Positions 9,463 through 20,972 are shown, counted from the first letter of the stretch. The stretch: 42,702 nt of DNA from Actinomortierella ambigua (GCA_016098155.1 JAAAJB010000299.1:1-42702), one strand, 5' to 3'. The notes: a model not told the origin generated them from the letters alone. Numbers and translations are program-made.

Positions 9463-10561
9463 AACTCTCCCCCCCCCCTTCTCCTCCACCCTCCGTCTTT
9501 CGGGTGAAGGGATTTTTTTTATAAGTCTAGCCCTTTTTTCTTCTTCTTGTTCTTCTTCAGTGTGTAAACAGAGAACCCTAAGGCTCGTGGTTTTCTGCAT
9601 CTTGTTACTTTCTTGATACTCTTCCGTGTCCACATGCGTGGGAGAAGATGAAGGAAAGCAGAGCTTATAGTAGCGTTAACACCTGGGTCACGGACCATTT
9701 TAAAGATTGATTCCTTCGCAAGGCAAGAAAGTAAAAGAGCAGAACAGTTGGGAGGGGGGGGGGAAAGCTCAGCGATTTAAACCATGGGGTTCCGAGATGC
9801 TTATTTAAGACAACAGAGCATTTAGCATTGGAGCGGACTCCATTGGTGGGATCGACCCTATGCGAACCACCTGGGCTTAGGCGGCGTGCATGTCACACAG
9901 CTGGCGTGTTGGAGTTGGACGTGGGAAATTTCAATAGGAACGCAGTGGGCGAGTTGCTCATTCCGCCACTCGAGTGAGAGAAAATGGTCGCGCTGGTTGG
10001 TTTCAACTGCGACAAGCAACCAATTGCTGTGGATGAAAAAAGGAACAATGCGTTCCCGCCTTCCTCCAGTGTGTGTCCGATCGTCCTGCCCTCGATTAAC
10101 AACTCTCTTGAAATGGATGCTCGATCATTCCTTTTTCTCCCTCGTCGGTACTATTGCTGCCGTCGAGAAAGATGAATGCCCTCATGTTGGCGTTCGGCAA
10201 TGGGCGTGTGCGAGTGCATAGCTGCTCTAGTGTTTTTGGCATTGTGAATGAGGTGGATGAGGGCGGCCATGATCTCATACTCCACTCAGCATGTGGTGCG
10301 TGGCATCATCAGTTGGTCAGTGTTTTATGGATGGATCTACGAGGATGCTGTTTGGCCACATATAAAAGGATGGCATGCCCTTAATATGTATTTCATCCTG
10401 TTCCAAACGCTCTTTCCCATCCATCCTTTTTTGCACCGCACCTAAAGAAAAAGAAAAAAGAGCACTGGTACACATGCCTCCAAAACATACGTTCTTTCCC
10501 TAGAACATCGTGGTACCGTACAACTTATTGTCTTCTATCTTTCACCGTATATGTTAGAGCA
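9463..10561 (+). promoter_or_regulatory. A3 upstream region with extra segment
   Basis: Longer than the other B-to-A spacers. Homology to the A1 and A2 upstream regions breaks at about 9921 and resumes at about 10355 with the TATA box TATAAAA at 10361-10367. The roughly 430 bases between are unique in the window and encode nothing recognisable. The GTGCATGAATGCAC palindrome is absent: sequence between two nearby GTGCATG copies has been lost. The last 60 bases before the ATG match A1 and A2. Confidence 0.65.
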
Positions 10562-11377
10562 ATGGCTGAATCCGCACCCAAGACCGAAGACTACACCCGC
10601 TGGGCCACCGGCCGTACGCCACGCCATGCGCCGCACCTGCCAGGGCCACCACGCATCCCACGTGACAGCGGCATGGAGCTAGTCTCAAACCCTTTCACGC
10701 AAAATGTCAAGGCAACAGGCGCGACGGGCGCCAGTCTGTTCAGAGACTCACGAAACCACCCCGACGCCGTTGGCACGGTCCTGAACCATGCAGCAACGCT
10801 GGCCAACTTTTTTCCGGCCAGAGGGTTGGAAGACCAGACCGAGCAGTTTAGCAACTATATCATGAAGGTCAGCTCTTTCCCTGGCTTCATGCTCACGTTG
10901 AATGAGCCGACGGGCCAGAAGCAGACGACCCCCTATGTCAACATGATGATCGACGATATCAAGCGGTCCTATGACGGTGTGGTCGACGCCGATGCCAACA
11001 AGGTCGCCAGCTCAGTCAAGGCAATGGCCAACTCGATCATAAACAAGAGCTCCCGCTTTGCTTATCGCTCGCTCTTCACCCAGATGTCGATCATGGGCGG
11101 ATCTGATGACTCGTCGCTCTATTTAACCATCTTCTATACAACCTTGAACATGGAGGTCGAGGACGGCAAGAAGACCTATTCCTCCCCTCAGAGCTACAGG
11201 ATCAACCGCAGCGTCTTCAAGGTCCTCACCGCTTCCTTGGTTACCAATGCCGACCAGCTCTTCGAGCTCTTGGGCAACGGCAGCTTTGATCAGTGGGTCA
11301 AGGGCGCCACCTCTCCCGGAGGCACCAAGTTGTCTTGTTTCGAGGAGCTTCACATCGGTGCTGAAAAGGAGATGTAA
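10562..11377 (+). CDS. Family A protein, copy A3 (unrecognised, 271 aa)
   Basis: Intact and the most divergent of the three A copies. It keeps the MAESAP start, the FPGF segment, the PQSY strand and a NADQL version of the NAD-x-L motif, and ends KEM rather than KKET. It lacks a signal peptide. The central block between the two helical pairs has changed most (for example GQKQTT where A1 has LELSKD). Its promoter has lost the palindrome and gained about 430 bases, so its expression may differ from A1 and A2. Function unknown. Confidence 0.85.
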   Translation: MAESAPKTEDYTRWATGRTPRHAPHLPGPPRIPRDSGMELVSNPFTQNVKATGATGASLFRDSRNHPDAVGTVLNHAATLANFFPARGLEDQTEQFSNYIMKVSSFPGFMLTLNEPTGQKQTTPYVNMMIDDIKRSYDGVVDADANKVASSVKAMANSIINKSSRFAYRSLFTQMSIMGGSDDSSLYLTIFYTTLNMEVEDGKKTYSSPQSYRINRSVFKVLTASLVTNADQLFELLGNGSFDQWVKGATSPGGTKLSCFEELHIGAEKEM

Positions 11378-11399
11378 AAACAAAATAAAGACGCCCTCC

Positions 11400-11436
<37 letters not shown>

Positions 11437-12390
11437 TCTTTTCTATTGTAGTATTCTCACCCATAGCTCCATCCACTGACCTTGAAAGGTCTCGTTTGCT
11501 CTCATCTTTCCTTTCTGCCAGTGGATAACACGATAAAGAACTCACTTGAGGAGGTATCCCATTAGTCTTGTAGCGAGTGATAGGCATGAAGAGAAGTAGT
11601 AGCTTTTTCTCCAATCAGTGAGACTATGGAAGTATTTGATGAGGATGCGATTATTTCTTGCGTTTAACAGAACCCTGCTTGCTTCCTTCCCACCACAGTT
11701 AACAAAGTGATATTGGCCCATGAAGACTCCTTGAATTGAACGTGGGGAGAGTGTTCTCACCCCTTCCTTTCTAATAATGGACTTGTGTTGGCGTTGAAAT
11801 GCAGATCCTGTTACCCATGAGGGGATTTTTGACCGTAAACTTTCCAGGCTTCCAAATTCCTACCGCTTCACTGCATGATGCATTTGAATCATGTCTTTCA
11901 TATGAAGGGTGAGGGCCTGAGGATAGAGAGACGCATTGCTGATATCCGACCTTGACCGGACGGACTCGCTCGTGATGACCCCTGCGTCGATCCATTCCCA
12001 CGCAGGTGCTAATTCAGCCAGTCGTTGTCAAACGAAAAAAAAAAATCAATGGGTAAAGAGAATAACCATTTGCAGGTGGCATTGGTAACATTGTGAGATG
12101 TCACTGAGATATCTGCTCATCGGAATGTTGAGCGTGTTCTGTGCAGCTGATGTGGCATATATTTCTCCCCATTTTTTTTCGTAGCTGCTGCTACCACTTT
12201 TTTTATTTTTTTTTTCATCTGGAGAGCAGGGATTTCAAGGCTCATATGTGCTGTAACCACCATCATGAGTTGTCGGCATGAGAAAAAAAAGAAGAAAAAA
12301 AACAATTCCTGACCTTTTCCACGTCGTCTGAATAAAGATGCTCAGCACTTCAACCCCCCCCCCCCCGCTCCTCTCCCCAACCTTCCCTAT
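11378..12390 (+). other. Right edge of the array: spacer and degenerate B-promoter remnant
   Basis: The A3 downstream spacer follows the same plan as the other two, with a CT dinucleotide run at 11404-11434. The conserved block near 11906-12003 is present. From about 12070 to 12180 the sequence resembles a decayed B promoter, compare the ATTGGT and GTGTTCT blocks at 171-265. Homology to the array then ends. Nothing recognisable lies between 12180 and the acceptor at 12390. Confidence 0.55.
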
Positions 12391-12532
12391 AGACGCCTGG
12401 CTCGAGAAGCAGCTTGCTTCGGGAGATGCATCCCTGAACAAGGCGACAACAGAAGAACATGCTGATGTGGATGTGGCCGATTGGGAAAAAGAGCTTCAGA
12501 ACGAACTGAAAGACTATGTCGAGGAGCCCTAA
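12391..12532 (+). pseudogene. Orphan 3' exon of an unidentified gene
   Basis: A splice acceptor (CCTATAG) is followed by 142 bases open to a stop. The product is acidic and helical, with DVADWEKELQNELKDYVEEP at its end. This kind of Trp-containing acidic tail recalls the C-termini of BSD-domain/SYAP1-like proteins, a weak family guess. No matching upstream exons are visible, because the array ends immediately upstream. It may be the surviving 3' end of a gene cut by array expansion, or the last exon of a gene I cannot resolve. Confidence 0.4.
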
Positions 12533-12889
12533 AAGATGTTGTTGTTGTAGTAATAGTAGCAATGCCCCCCCCCCTCACTACCACCACCACCTCATTCTTC
12601 CATCTTTGGTTTTTTTCCAACCTCCCACTAGCAAAAAAAGAAAAAAACAAAACAGGTTTCGATCATGAGCATAAAAAATATATACCACAAAATTGCATTT
12701 CACCCATTTTTTTCGTCCGCACCCTCCAGGAAAGGGTCCCATGGCATTTCTCCACCATTGTTATATTGCATGGTGCATGTGGGTGTAATGGGGGGGGGTA
12801 TCGAAGGAGAAGCTATGAATAAGAAAAAAAAACCGGGGGAGGAGGAGGGATGGAGAAAGAGAGACAGAGAGAAAGATACCTTTTTGTTT
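12533..12889. other. Intergenic, low complexity
   Basis: This is the convergent gap between the orphan exon and the taxilin stop codon. It contains homopolymer runs and purine-rich stretches and no gene. Confidence 0.6.
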
Positions 12890-15800
12890 TTATCCTCGCT
12901 TCCGCTTGGAATTGGGCGCTGAGGAGGAGGACGCCGAGGAGGAGATGGGAGGCAAGATCGGGGCGCTCAGCGTGGCTGAGAAGGCGCTGGCGGCTCTTGC
13001 CGCGCCCGCAGCACTATTGGCGAGCTGCATCGCCATCTCCAACGACGCCGACATCGGTGGTTGATTCGCTAGCGCCACAATCGACGGCTCCAGTGAGACG
13101 GAGGCTGCCACCAACGGTGTCGGGGCCGTCGTCGTAGCAGTGGTGGCCGCTGAAGCTGCTGCTGCTGCTGCTGCTGCCGCTGCCTTGGCCTTCTTCTTGG
13201 CCTTTTTGTTGCTCTTCTTGGATGTCTTTGCCACCCCCTGCGCAGACGAGTCGACGACGGCCAGAGAAGATGGGACTGAAGATGATGGTGATGACGGTGA
13301 TGACGATGATGATGGTGGCTGTGGTGGAGGTGGAGGTGGTGGAGGCGGTGGCGGTGATTGCGATGATGTCTCCTGCTTGGGATCGTCTACCTCTGCATGC
13401 GGCGTCGCCCCCTCCTCTATAGCAGCCGAATCGCCACGCCGCAGGGACGCGTGATCTCGATCATCGATGCTGCCAGCAGTCGACGATGCCGGAGAAGTGC
13501 GCACATGCCACCCGAAATCCTCTTCGTGGCTGTAACGCGGCTCTTTCAAACTGGCCGTGGCGGCGCCAGCGGTGGTTGTTTTCGTGGCCATGGTCATGGT
13601 CGTGTTCTTGTTTGTGGTGGCCGTCACATTCTCTTCAGGATCCACCTCACTCGACGTGTCCTCGTCAAGCCATTCCATGTTGGAAAGTGAGTCGTTGTCT
13701 GAATCCTTGTGGGTCGTCATTGTGGTCGTTCCAGTCGTAGCACTAGTAGTAGTGGTGGTGGTAGTCGTAGTTGTAGTCGTAGCAGTAGCAGTAGTAGTAT
13801 CCGTGGTGGAGGAGCCTGTGGAGGAGGCTCGACCAGGGCCACGGCTCTCCTCTCCGTTGCTGGCCTTTGTACCTCCACCTTCCCCTCCTACTCCTGTTGC
13901 TCCGGCTCCCTTGCCTGCAGTGCCATGGAATCCCTTGTACATTTCGAGATTTCTGCGCAGCATGACACGCTCCGCCTGCAGGGCTCGACAAAGGCTCTCG
14001 AGCTTGAAGCGTTTTTTGTTGGCCGCCTCAAGGGCCCTTTGGTGGTTTGTGCGCTGAAGAAGGTTACGCAGAGAAAGAGCCAATGTTAGCATGCAAAATA
14101 ACGTGGTCTCAATTTTCCACCACTTGCGCCCCTCTCACCCCCTCTTTCTGGAGGTAATGGAATTAAAGGAGATGCCGATGGGCAACAGTTTCCCGTCTTC
14201 TTCTTTCTTTGTTATTATTGTTGCAACATTTCAAAATTCTCACCTCTTCGGCCATCTCGAGGATATTCCGGTTCATAGTATCACACTTTGCACGGATCGC
14301 GAGATTGACCTTTTCGAGCGAGTGGCCCTTCTTGGACATGGCCTCCATCTCCTTGCGGAAGGTCTGGAACAGCGAGTTGGACTTGTTCAACGTCTCCTCG
14401 ACCTGCTTAAACTTGTCCACGTACACATTGAGTTGCTTCCGCAACTCGGCCTCCGTCTTGGAAAACGCACTCAGTTGTGACTTGAGCAGCTCCGCTTTCG
14501 CCGTCTCCTGTTGCGCTGATTGCTTTTGTTGTTCCAGCTGCGCTTGCGCCAGCTCGAGCTCCAGATCCTTGGACTTTACAATCGAATGAAAGTGCTTCTC
14601 GCGAACGTCGTATTGTTCCAGCAGTCCTTGGAATTTGTCCCGCAGCCTATTGTTTTTTACAAGTTACAGGATTAGAAGTTAGAGGTTAGACATGAAAACC
14701 AATGTCGAAATAGTTGTCGTGTTTCTTCTGTACGTAGATCACAAAGTAAAACGCGACATGTGTCCAGAAAAGAAAAACGAGCATGACAGCTTACATGGCG
14801 TCATTCGCGAGGATCTTCTTCTCTTTCTCTGAAATCTCCTTTCCAACTTGCTCCTTGAACTCCAAAAGGTGCTGCTCATAGAATTCCTATCCGTTTGCAA
14901 GCCAATACACAGGTTAACTGACATGAGGCAAACATGAAAATTAATCACCTCTCTATTGTAGTGTATATATCCTGGATACCATACCTGTGCTCGCAAGTTT
15001 TCCCGGCATATCTTCTTGCAGAGCTCCTCCAGTTCACCGCAAAGAATGTGTGATGTTGTAATTTCAATATGATCTAGAATTTTGTATGTGTTTGTGTGTG
15101 TATGCAACATGAATATCTTCAGCCAAAGTGATTTCCTCATTGTTTTTTGTTTATTTCTCTTCTCTCAAAGAAAAAAAGATTCAAATTTCACATTCACGCA
15201 CAAAAGTAGAATAAAAATAGCCCAGTGACATACCTGCAACGCCATCTTCTAAGAGCTGATCCCGTTCAAGAGCCAAAGCTTCGGTCTGCTTTTGCAACTG
15301 GACCTTCTCCCTGTTGAGAAGGTCGCGCTCCCGCTGAACATACTCGAGTCGCTTTTTGAGCTTGCCACACATCTGCTCTTGTTTCCGAAGATCCTGATAC
15401 TGTTTCCAAACAACAACAACAACAAAAAAGGAGGTGGGAGGAGTGAGGAAGCGAAAAAAAAATGAGTCCAAAAGATAGTCCTCTGTGGTCCAGAATTGTA
15501 TGCGCACGCCTTTAGTTTTGATAGAGGTAGTGAAGGTCCCTTTACCATTTCAAGGTATTTTTTCTGCAGAATATTGATTTTGATATTCGGGTCTTCATCG
15601 CTGTTGACAATCTGCGATATATCCTTTTGTAGTTGCTTTGTGATCCGTGCTAAGCGTGAGAGAAAGAAAAAATCACCAAGAAAAAAAAAGTGAGAATCGA
15701 GTGATATGAAAGCTCGTACTTGATGGCTCAAAAAAAAATGTTGATAGTCTTTTTTACCAAGCGCTTTCTCCTCATCATCCTCTTGAGCCGATGCAAACTC

Positions 15801-17552
15801 GAGTTGCGAAATCTTCATCTGGATCAGCTCATTCACATCCAGTTGGCTGAGGACTCGCTTGGGCTTCTTAGTAGCTGGTGCCGTTGCCGCTGCCGCCGCC
15901 GCTGCTAATCCCGCCAAGTTTAGTGGTGGTGGTGGCTGTTGATGTTGATGTTGCTGTTGCTGCTGCTGCTGTCTTGATGATATCGTTTGTTGACTTGAAT
16001 CTGACGGCAGCAACGGTGATAGGCCCGCAGATGTCCCAGAGCCCGACATGGACGACGACAAACTCGTCGCCGTCGTTGTCGCTGCTGCCATAGTTGCAGG
16101 ATCTACTGCTGCTGTTGCTGCTGCTACTGCTCTCCCCCTCCCTCCTCCATTCGCTCGGTCCATACGGGCTAGGGCTTCCTTGCCAGCCTTGGAGCGCAGT
16201 CCTAAAAAAATGCTGTCCAGCTGCTCCATGATCTGCTCCATGCCTTTGAGCCTGATCTCTCTCCTCATCCGTCGCCCCTCATCCGCGTCCAACGCCTCGC
16301 CCACATCGTTGTCATGAGTGTCATGGGGTCTTTGCTCCGCGTCGTCCAGACCTTCTTCTTCTTCTTTTTCTTCTTCCTCGTCCTCCTCTTCATCCTCCTC
16401 ATCCTCATCCTCCTCCTTCTCCACTGCTGCTGCTGCTGCCTTTTCGTCAACATCCTCCTCTTCCTCTCCTTCTTCTTCGTCGTCTTCGTCTGAGTCAGCA
16501 TCCGCTTCTTTTTCCTCATGATCGCGTAACACGGCACCGTTCTGTTCACCGCCTCCTCTACCACCGTCATCCAGAGTTTCCTGTAGCACAGGTTGTTGAG
16601 ATGACAGCCGCCCCGCTGGTAGAAAGTCTTCCGATATTGGCAACTGGGACTTTTGCTGTGGTAGCGATAATGGTAGTGGTAAAGGTGCTGGTCCAGGCGG
16701 AATATACCCTTGTCCGTTCTGAAGTGGAGGAGGCCGACTCGTCATGATCGAGTGTGGAAAGCTCTTTCCGTGATGGTTGTCCTCCTGGTGGTGGTGATGA
16801 TGGTGATGATGGTGAGGGTGATGGAGCCGTGACTGCATCGCTGTGGCGGTAGTGGTGGCGATAGTAGTGGTGCTCGTGGTATTGGCATGGTTGTTGGTAT
16901 TGGTGATGCTGTTGGCCTTTGCCATCCAAGGGTGGCCCATGAACGGGTAGCCTCCCTCCGCACTCGACGCGGACGAAATCGGAGGTGTGTTGTTGTGCAT
17001 GGCCGGAGGAGGTGGGTAGGCTGCCATCGGCAGTGCTGCTGGATAGTGTTGATTCGTCTGGAGCTGGGGTGGAAGATATTGGTGTTGATGAAGGTGCATT
17101 GGATACATCATCATCGGTGGTGGAGGGAGTGGAAGAGATGTGGCGTGTTGGAACACGCCACCAGTTGGGTCCATCACGAACGGTAAAGGTTGCTGATGAT
17201 GACCTCCTCCTCCTCCTCCTCTGCCTCCATCGTCGCCGACGCCACCGCCTCTTCCTCCATGTCCATGTCCATGTCCGTATCCATGCACGTGTCCATGTCC
17301 TCGGCTACCTGCGCCGCCGTCATGGGTAGTCCCATTGCTGCCGCTGCTGCTGCCACGAAGATCCCATGCCGCTGGCGGCGCTGTTGTTGAAGGATGACCC
17401 AGGAGCACAGCTGCACTTGCAGCACCATTGGTCAGGGCCGAAGTGGAGCCTGGAAGCCACATGGGCGGCACGCCATAGGACGACGACGAGATTGTTGGTG
17501 CTGGTTCGGAAGAGGACGACGGACCATTCAGTGCCGCGTGAGCACGATGCAT
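12890..17552 (-). CDS. Taxilin-family coiled-coil protein with very long tails (1270 aa)
   Basis: Seven exons fit in phase and length: 17552-15758, 15649-15546, 15399-15234, 15073-14985, 14886-14795, 14646-14244 and 14053-12890. The coiled-coil core spans about residues 566-925 and carries taxilin hallmarks: KSNSLFQTFRKEM at 837-849 and KLESLCRALQ at 900-909. Taxilins bind syntaxins and act in vesicle traffic in the cytoplasm. Most are about 400-550 aa. Here a 560-residue N-terminal part (Gly/His/Pro/Gln-rich, a poly-His run, then a long Glu/Asp block) and a 345-residue Ser/Thr/Ala-rich tail ending KRKRG are added. The tail is in the same exon as the core, so it is not an artefact of splicing. 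Family call firm; roles of the tails unknown. Confidence 0.88.
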
Positions 17553-19253
17553 TGTATTTGTCTTCGAGGATATTTGTTGCTTCTTGACCGCGTCCCGGTC
17601 AACTCTCGTTCACAGGGTTGGTTGGAAGGAAAGGAAAGGAAAGGAAAGGAAGGAACCAGAGCTGTGGGGAGTGGGAGAGAGGACCTGACAGACTTTTGAA
17701 CAAAGGAAGGCAGGGAGGAGGAGGGGAGGGAAGGGGACGACGTGCAATGCAATGACAGAAGAGAAGAATGAGAGAACGGGCTTTGCGAGACAAAGTGGGT
17801 GGGTGGGTGCGGGGGAAGGGGGGGCAGCTGACTCTTTGTCTGTCTCGATGCTGTGTCTACTGCTTGCTTGCTTGCGTGCTGTTGCTGCTGCCTGCTGCCT
17901 GCTGCTGCTACTGCTGGTATGCTGGGGGTGGTGGGGAAGCACTGGGCTGTGGACTCTCCTGCTTTGAGACCGCGATGCAATGCACAGGAGAGATGCTGTT
18001 TTTATAAAAGAGATCTAATGCTCATTCTTCTCCTTTTGCTCTTGTCTCCAAAAAAGGAGCAGTCCCAGATCGTACAGTTGGACGATTTAGAGATGGCTCG
18101 CCTGAATAGCTGGCTGTTCACGTACTTTGAAGCTGTACCTCGTCATAGGCATCGTTGCACGCAAAGGAGGACTCAGTACAATTCCCTTGTGACAGGAAAC
18201 CTGATGTGTTGGTGGAGGGATATGGACCCCAACCCCAGCTTCATTCAGCACTACTGCATTTTTTTTGTCTTGGGACGATGCTTTGGCACGGTATAAAGCA
18301 CCGATTTTAGGCATCCGTCTTCCCAAGCTGATACTCTCTTAGCGGGGCTACCGTTCAGTTCGCGGCAGAAGGGCAGAGGGCGAAGTGAAGGAAGATGCTG
18401 TCAAGATTTTACGACTCTTACTCGTTAGTGCTTGGCTCTTTCTTAGTAGCGCTTCTGTTAGTTCGCAGCAAACGGGCGGAAAGTGGAAGGCGGCGAGCTC
18501 GTATTTTATATCTATTCAACTGGTATTTTGTACTGATGTCATGAATGACAACTAACTTTTGCTTTCGAACCCTGCGTTATGGATGAGACGGGAAACAATG
18601 GCGCCTCAAAGAAGATCAAGATGTATGGCAAGGACAAGCATGGCGAAGGAGGAGAGACAGCTCCGAACAGAGCTTATACCGTAGAGAAAAGAAGAAGTCA
18701 ATATGCAGAGATTTGCGACAGGTTCAGTTACAAATGCGAGCAAGACGACTACACAGTATTTGCATCTCCTTGTCGTCGAGTCTATCGCCAGCAAAGGCGA
18801 GGCGTACTGTTGGCGAGAAATACCAGAAATGTCGCAGGAATGATGGCTCTTTGTTCTGGGCTTCTCGAACGAATGACTACGCAATGGGTGTGCTAGCGGA
18901 AAGAAGCCGGTTGGAGGGTTTCTGCATCGGGGCGAGTATTTTACAAGGAAGCGCCTTTCTTCGCTTCCTGAAGATGATACGGAAGGTGTGATGAATATGC
19001 ATGTATTATCCTGTATGGCCATCATATCGTGCTTAAGATCCCCGTTGAATAATATATATTTTCTGCCCAAACTAACCAGGATGTCAGTGGTAGTGGATGA
19101 GAAGGGGGACGACAGATAGAGCTAATGGAAGAGATAATGGTTTTGGAGCCCCACAGGGTGGTAAATGGACGGAAAGAATGTGAGGCCCATGCGATGGATG
19201 CAAAACAAAGAGGTACAAGCGGTACTTTTGGTGCGTGGTAATAACCTTGATCA
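17553..19253. other. Taxilin upstream region and gene-poor stretch
   Basis: The taxilin 5' side holds a GGAAA repeat at about 17630-17655 and purine-rich sequence. Positions 18331-18500 contain two imperfect copies of a block around GTTCGC. Several short reading frames exist on both strands, none with convincing composition, splice sites or motifs. I see no supportable gene. Confidence 0.5.
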
Positions 19254-19517
19254 TTAGGCACTCGGTGGCTGCTCTATTTGTAGAGCAGCTGTTGAAAAAG
19301 CATAGTTGAGGTTGGATAATGATGGATGGGGAGAGCTAGACTTGACAATTTCCCACGGATCCGAGAGCTTGATGCCAATTCGGATGTAGCCATCGAGTCG
19401 CATGTTGCTGCTGCCAGTTGTGACAACGTCTGAATAAAGTCGTCGTGCCTTCAAATGTGTTGATCGGAGAATCCCTGGGACCTGTATCTTGAGAGAAGGG
19501 GCACAATATGGGAAATC
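19254..19517 (-). CDS. Candidate last exon of an unrecognised gene
   Basis: An acceptor GTGCTAG is followed by 264 bases open to a stop at 19254. The middle of the product reads like real protein, with alternating hydrophobic residues and a MRLDGYIRIGIKLSDPWEIV segment, and the frame is closed by a stop just before the acceptor. Upstream on the minus strand is an Asn/Ser-rich low-complexity stretch (about 19520-19620) in another frame, which could belong to a preceding exon. No family recognised and no start found. Confidence 0.3.
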   Translation of the reverse strand, partial: DFPYCAPSLKIQVPGILRSTHLKARRLYSDVVTTGSSNMRLDGYIRIGIKLSDPWEIVKSSSPHPSLSNLNYAFSTAALQIEQPPSA

Positions 19518-20154
19518 CTAGCACACGGCTGATGCTGCAGCTGATATCGCTGTTGCAGTTGCTGCTCTTAGCACCGCTGTGGTTGTTGCTGTGGTTGCTA
19601 TTCTTGTTGCTATTTTTGCCCCTGGCTGGTGGGCAACCTCTCAATGCTCATGATCCTTCTTCAACAATGCCTTGCCTAGAGCGACATAATATGTTGTCCA
19701 TTATGCACAAAACGGCTTGAAGCAATGGTGAAGAGGGCAACCGTATCCAAAGTGCAAACAAGAGCGATGTTTCCCCACCCCACTTGACAGGTTGGTCCAA
19801 GGTCATCGAGGTGAAGAAAAAATCAATCGAGCGTAATTTTTATTGTTCGCAAGGAAGACAAACGCCCTCATTTGCCTTGTGTGACAGACACTTTCATACC
19901 TCGTCTAAACCATCGACTATGGCCGCAATGAACGACCAGTTTCATACAGAGGGCTGTGCTCAGGTTTAATCAACAGCTTTTTCTTTGTTTATGCCGTCTC
20001 CACAGTTCTCTTCTCTCACCTTACCCCTCACCCTCAAGTTTTTCGGGTCTTCTCCTTCCCACACACTTCTTCCCTCATCAATCTCCATCCACACTCCCTC
20101 AAATCTATATCGAACAATAAACCCCTACTTCATGATACTGCACATGTAGTCTCT
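19518..20154. other. Intergenic; low-complexity stretch at 19530-19630
   Basis: A CTG/TTG-rich stretch gives a Leu-rich frame on one strand (about 19508-19720) and an Asn/Ser-rich frame on the other. Either could be coding, but composition alone is not support. The rest holds nothing I recognise. Confidence 0.4.
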
Positions 20155-20972
20155 TCAATGGGGTCTCTTTAATATTTCATCAGTTTCTTCCACCTGTGTG
20201 AACAATCGTGCGGCAGATTTCCTCCTTACCGTAGCGATGAGTCGCAGCTCATCACCCTCCTCATCCGAGCCACTCTCTTTGGGTCTCTTCCTTCCATGAT
20301 TTCTTGGGGTAGAGTCATTGGAGGGAGCCTGGGATACAGAATGGAAAGGGGCCGTGCGCGTTGAGTGTTTTCACCAACCTCCCTTTGAGTCAAATGGTCA
20401 TTTCGAGAGGTGGTACGAGGTGGGAGTATGGTGTAATCTCGACTGGCACGTTTGTTTTACTGCAGAGTGGGTGCGACGCCGAGGAGTCAGTGCATTGGGG
20501 TTGAAACGATCACATGGGTTATCTTCAGCACAGTAAACAATGGGGGAGGTGGGCGAGCTAGAATGAGTGCTGTCGTTTGACAATACATGGCTGACTCGGA
20601 CTGCAGACCTGTCAGCAATGACTTCAGTGTCCTCAACGACGAGGGTGGAGACTGAGTTTGGTTGCCATTCAGACTATTGATGCAGAAACCTCAAACCTAG
20701 CCTTTACTTTTCTGTGTGGTGTGCTGGGTTGTCCTTTGCGGACATTGATACGAATACGTACGGTTGGTCGTATCTCCACGACAGTTGGTTACTGAATCGT
20801 GAAGCGTGCTGTAATTGTTGGGAGCGTCGAGGGAGAGGGCCTTGGGAAGAGGTGGAGTGGTGGAAAGGAGAGTGAGAGGAAGAGCAGCACATGTTGTTGA
20901 TAGCGCTGTCAAATTTAAAGGTGCGTGATTGTTCTTTGCGAAATATTTGTCCGATTTATTGTGCATTTCCAT
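20155..20972 (-). CDS. Unrecognised 209-aa protein, three exons
   Basis: Model: exons 20972-20708, 20651-20461 and 20328-20155, introns GTAAAG to CTCAG (56 bases) and GTAAAA to CCCAG (132 bases); the total divides by three. The last two exons look clearly coding: a Ser-rich segment, TPRRRTHSA at the junction, then a basic patch (GRKRPK), an acidic cluster (DEEGDELRL) and an amphipathic end. Exon 1 is less certain, because two other frames through 20700-20800 also look plausible. No domain recognised; possibly a nuclear or cytosolic regulatory protein (inference from charge pattern only). Confidence 0.45.

Noticed and set aside
12353..12365. C13 run before the orphan exon as a CRISPR or G-quadruplex signal
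   Set aside because: A single homopolymer run with no repeated G/C tracts or spacers; it is simply low complexity.
13140..14057. Open frames on the plus strand across the taxilin 3' exon
   Set aside because: They are mirror images of triplet runs in the taxilin tail (poly-Ala, poly-Thr, poly-Pro) and have no start or splice support.
15878..17390. Ser/Val-rich plus-strand frames across taxilin exon 1
   Set aside because: Antisense of low-complexity His/Gln/Glu runs; the minus-strand model fits taxilin and closes in phase.
17853..18296. 147-codon plus-strand frame upstream of taxilin
   Set aside because: Biased repeats (Leu/Cys/Ala from CTG/TGC triplets) at the start and no domain, promoter or splice support.
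20697..20892. Alternative frames through 20700-20890 for exon 1 of the 20155 gene
   Set aside because: They look protein-like but would need a 34-base intron or an acceptor phase not available; the chosen model has a 56-base intron and closes in phase. Kept at moderate confidence.
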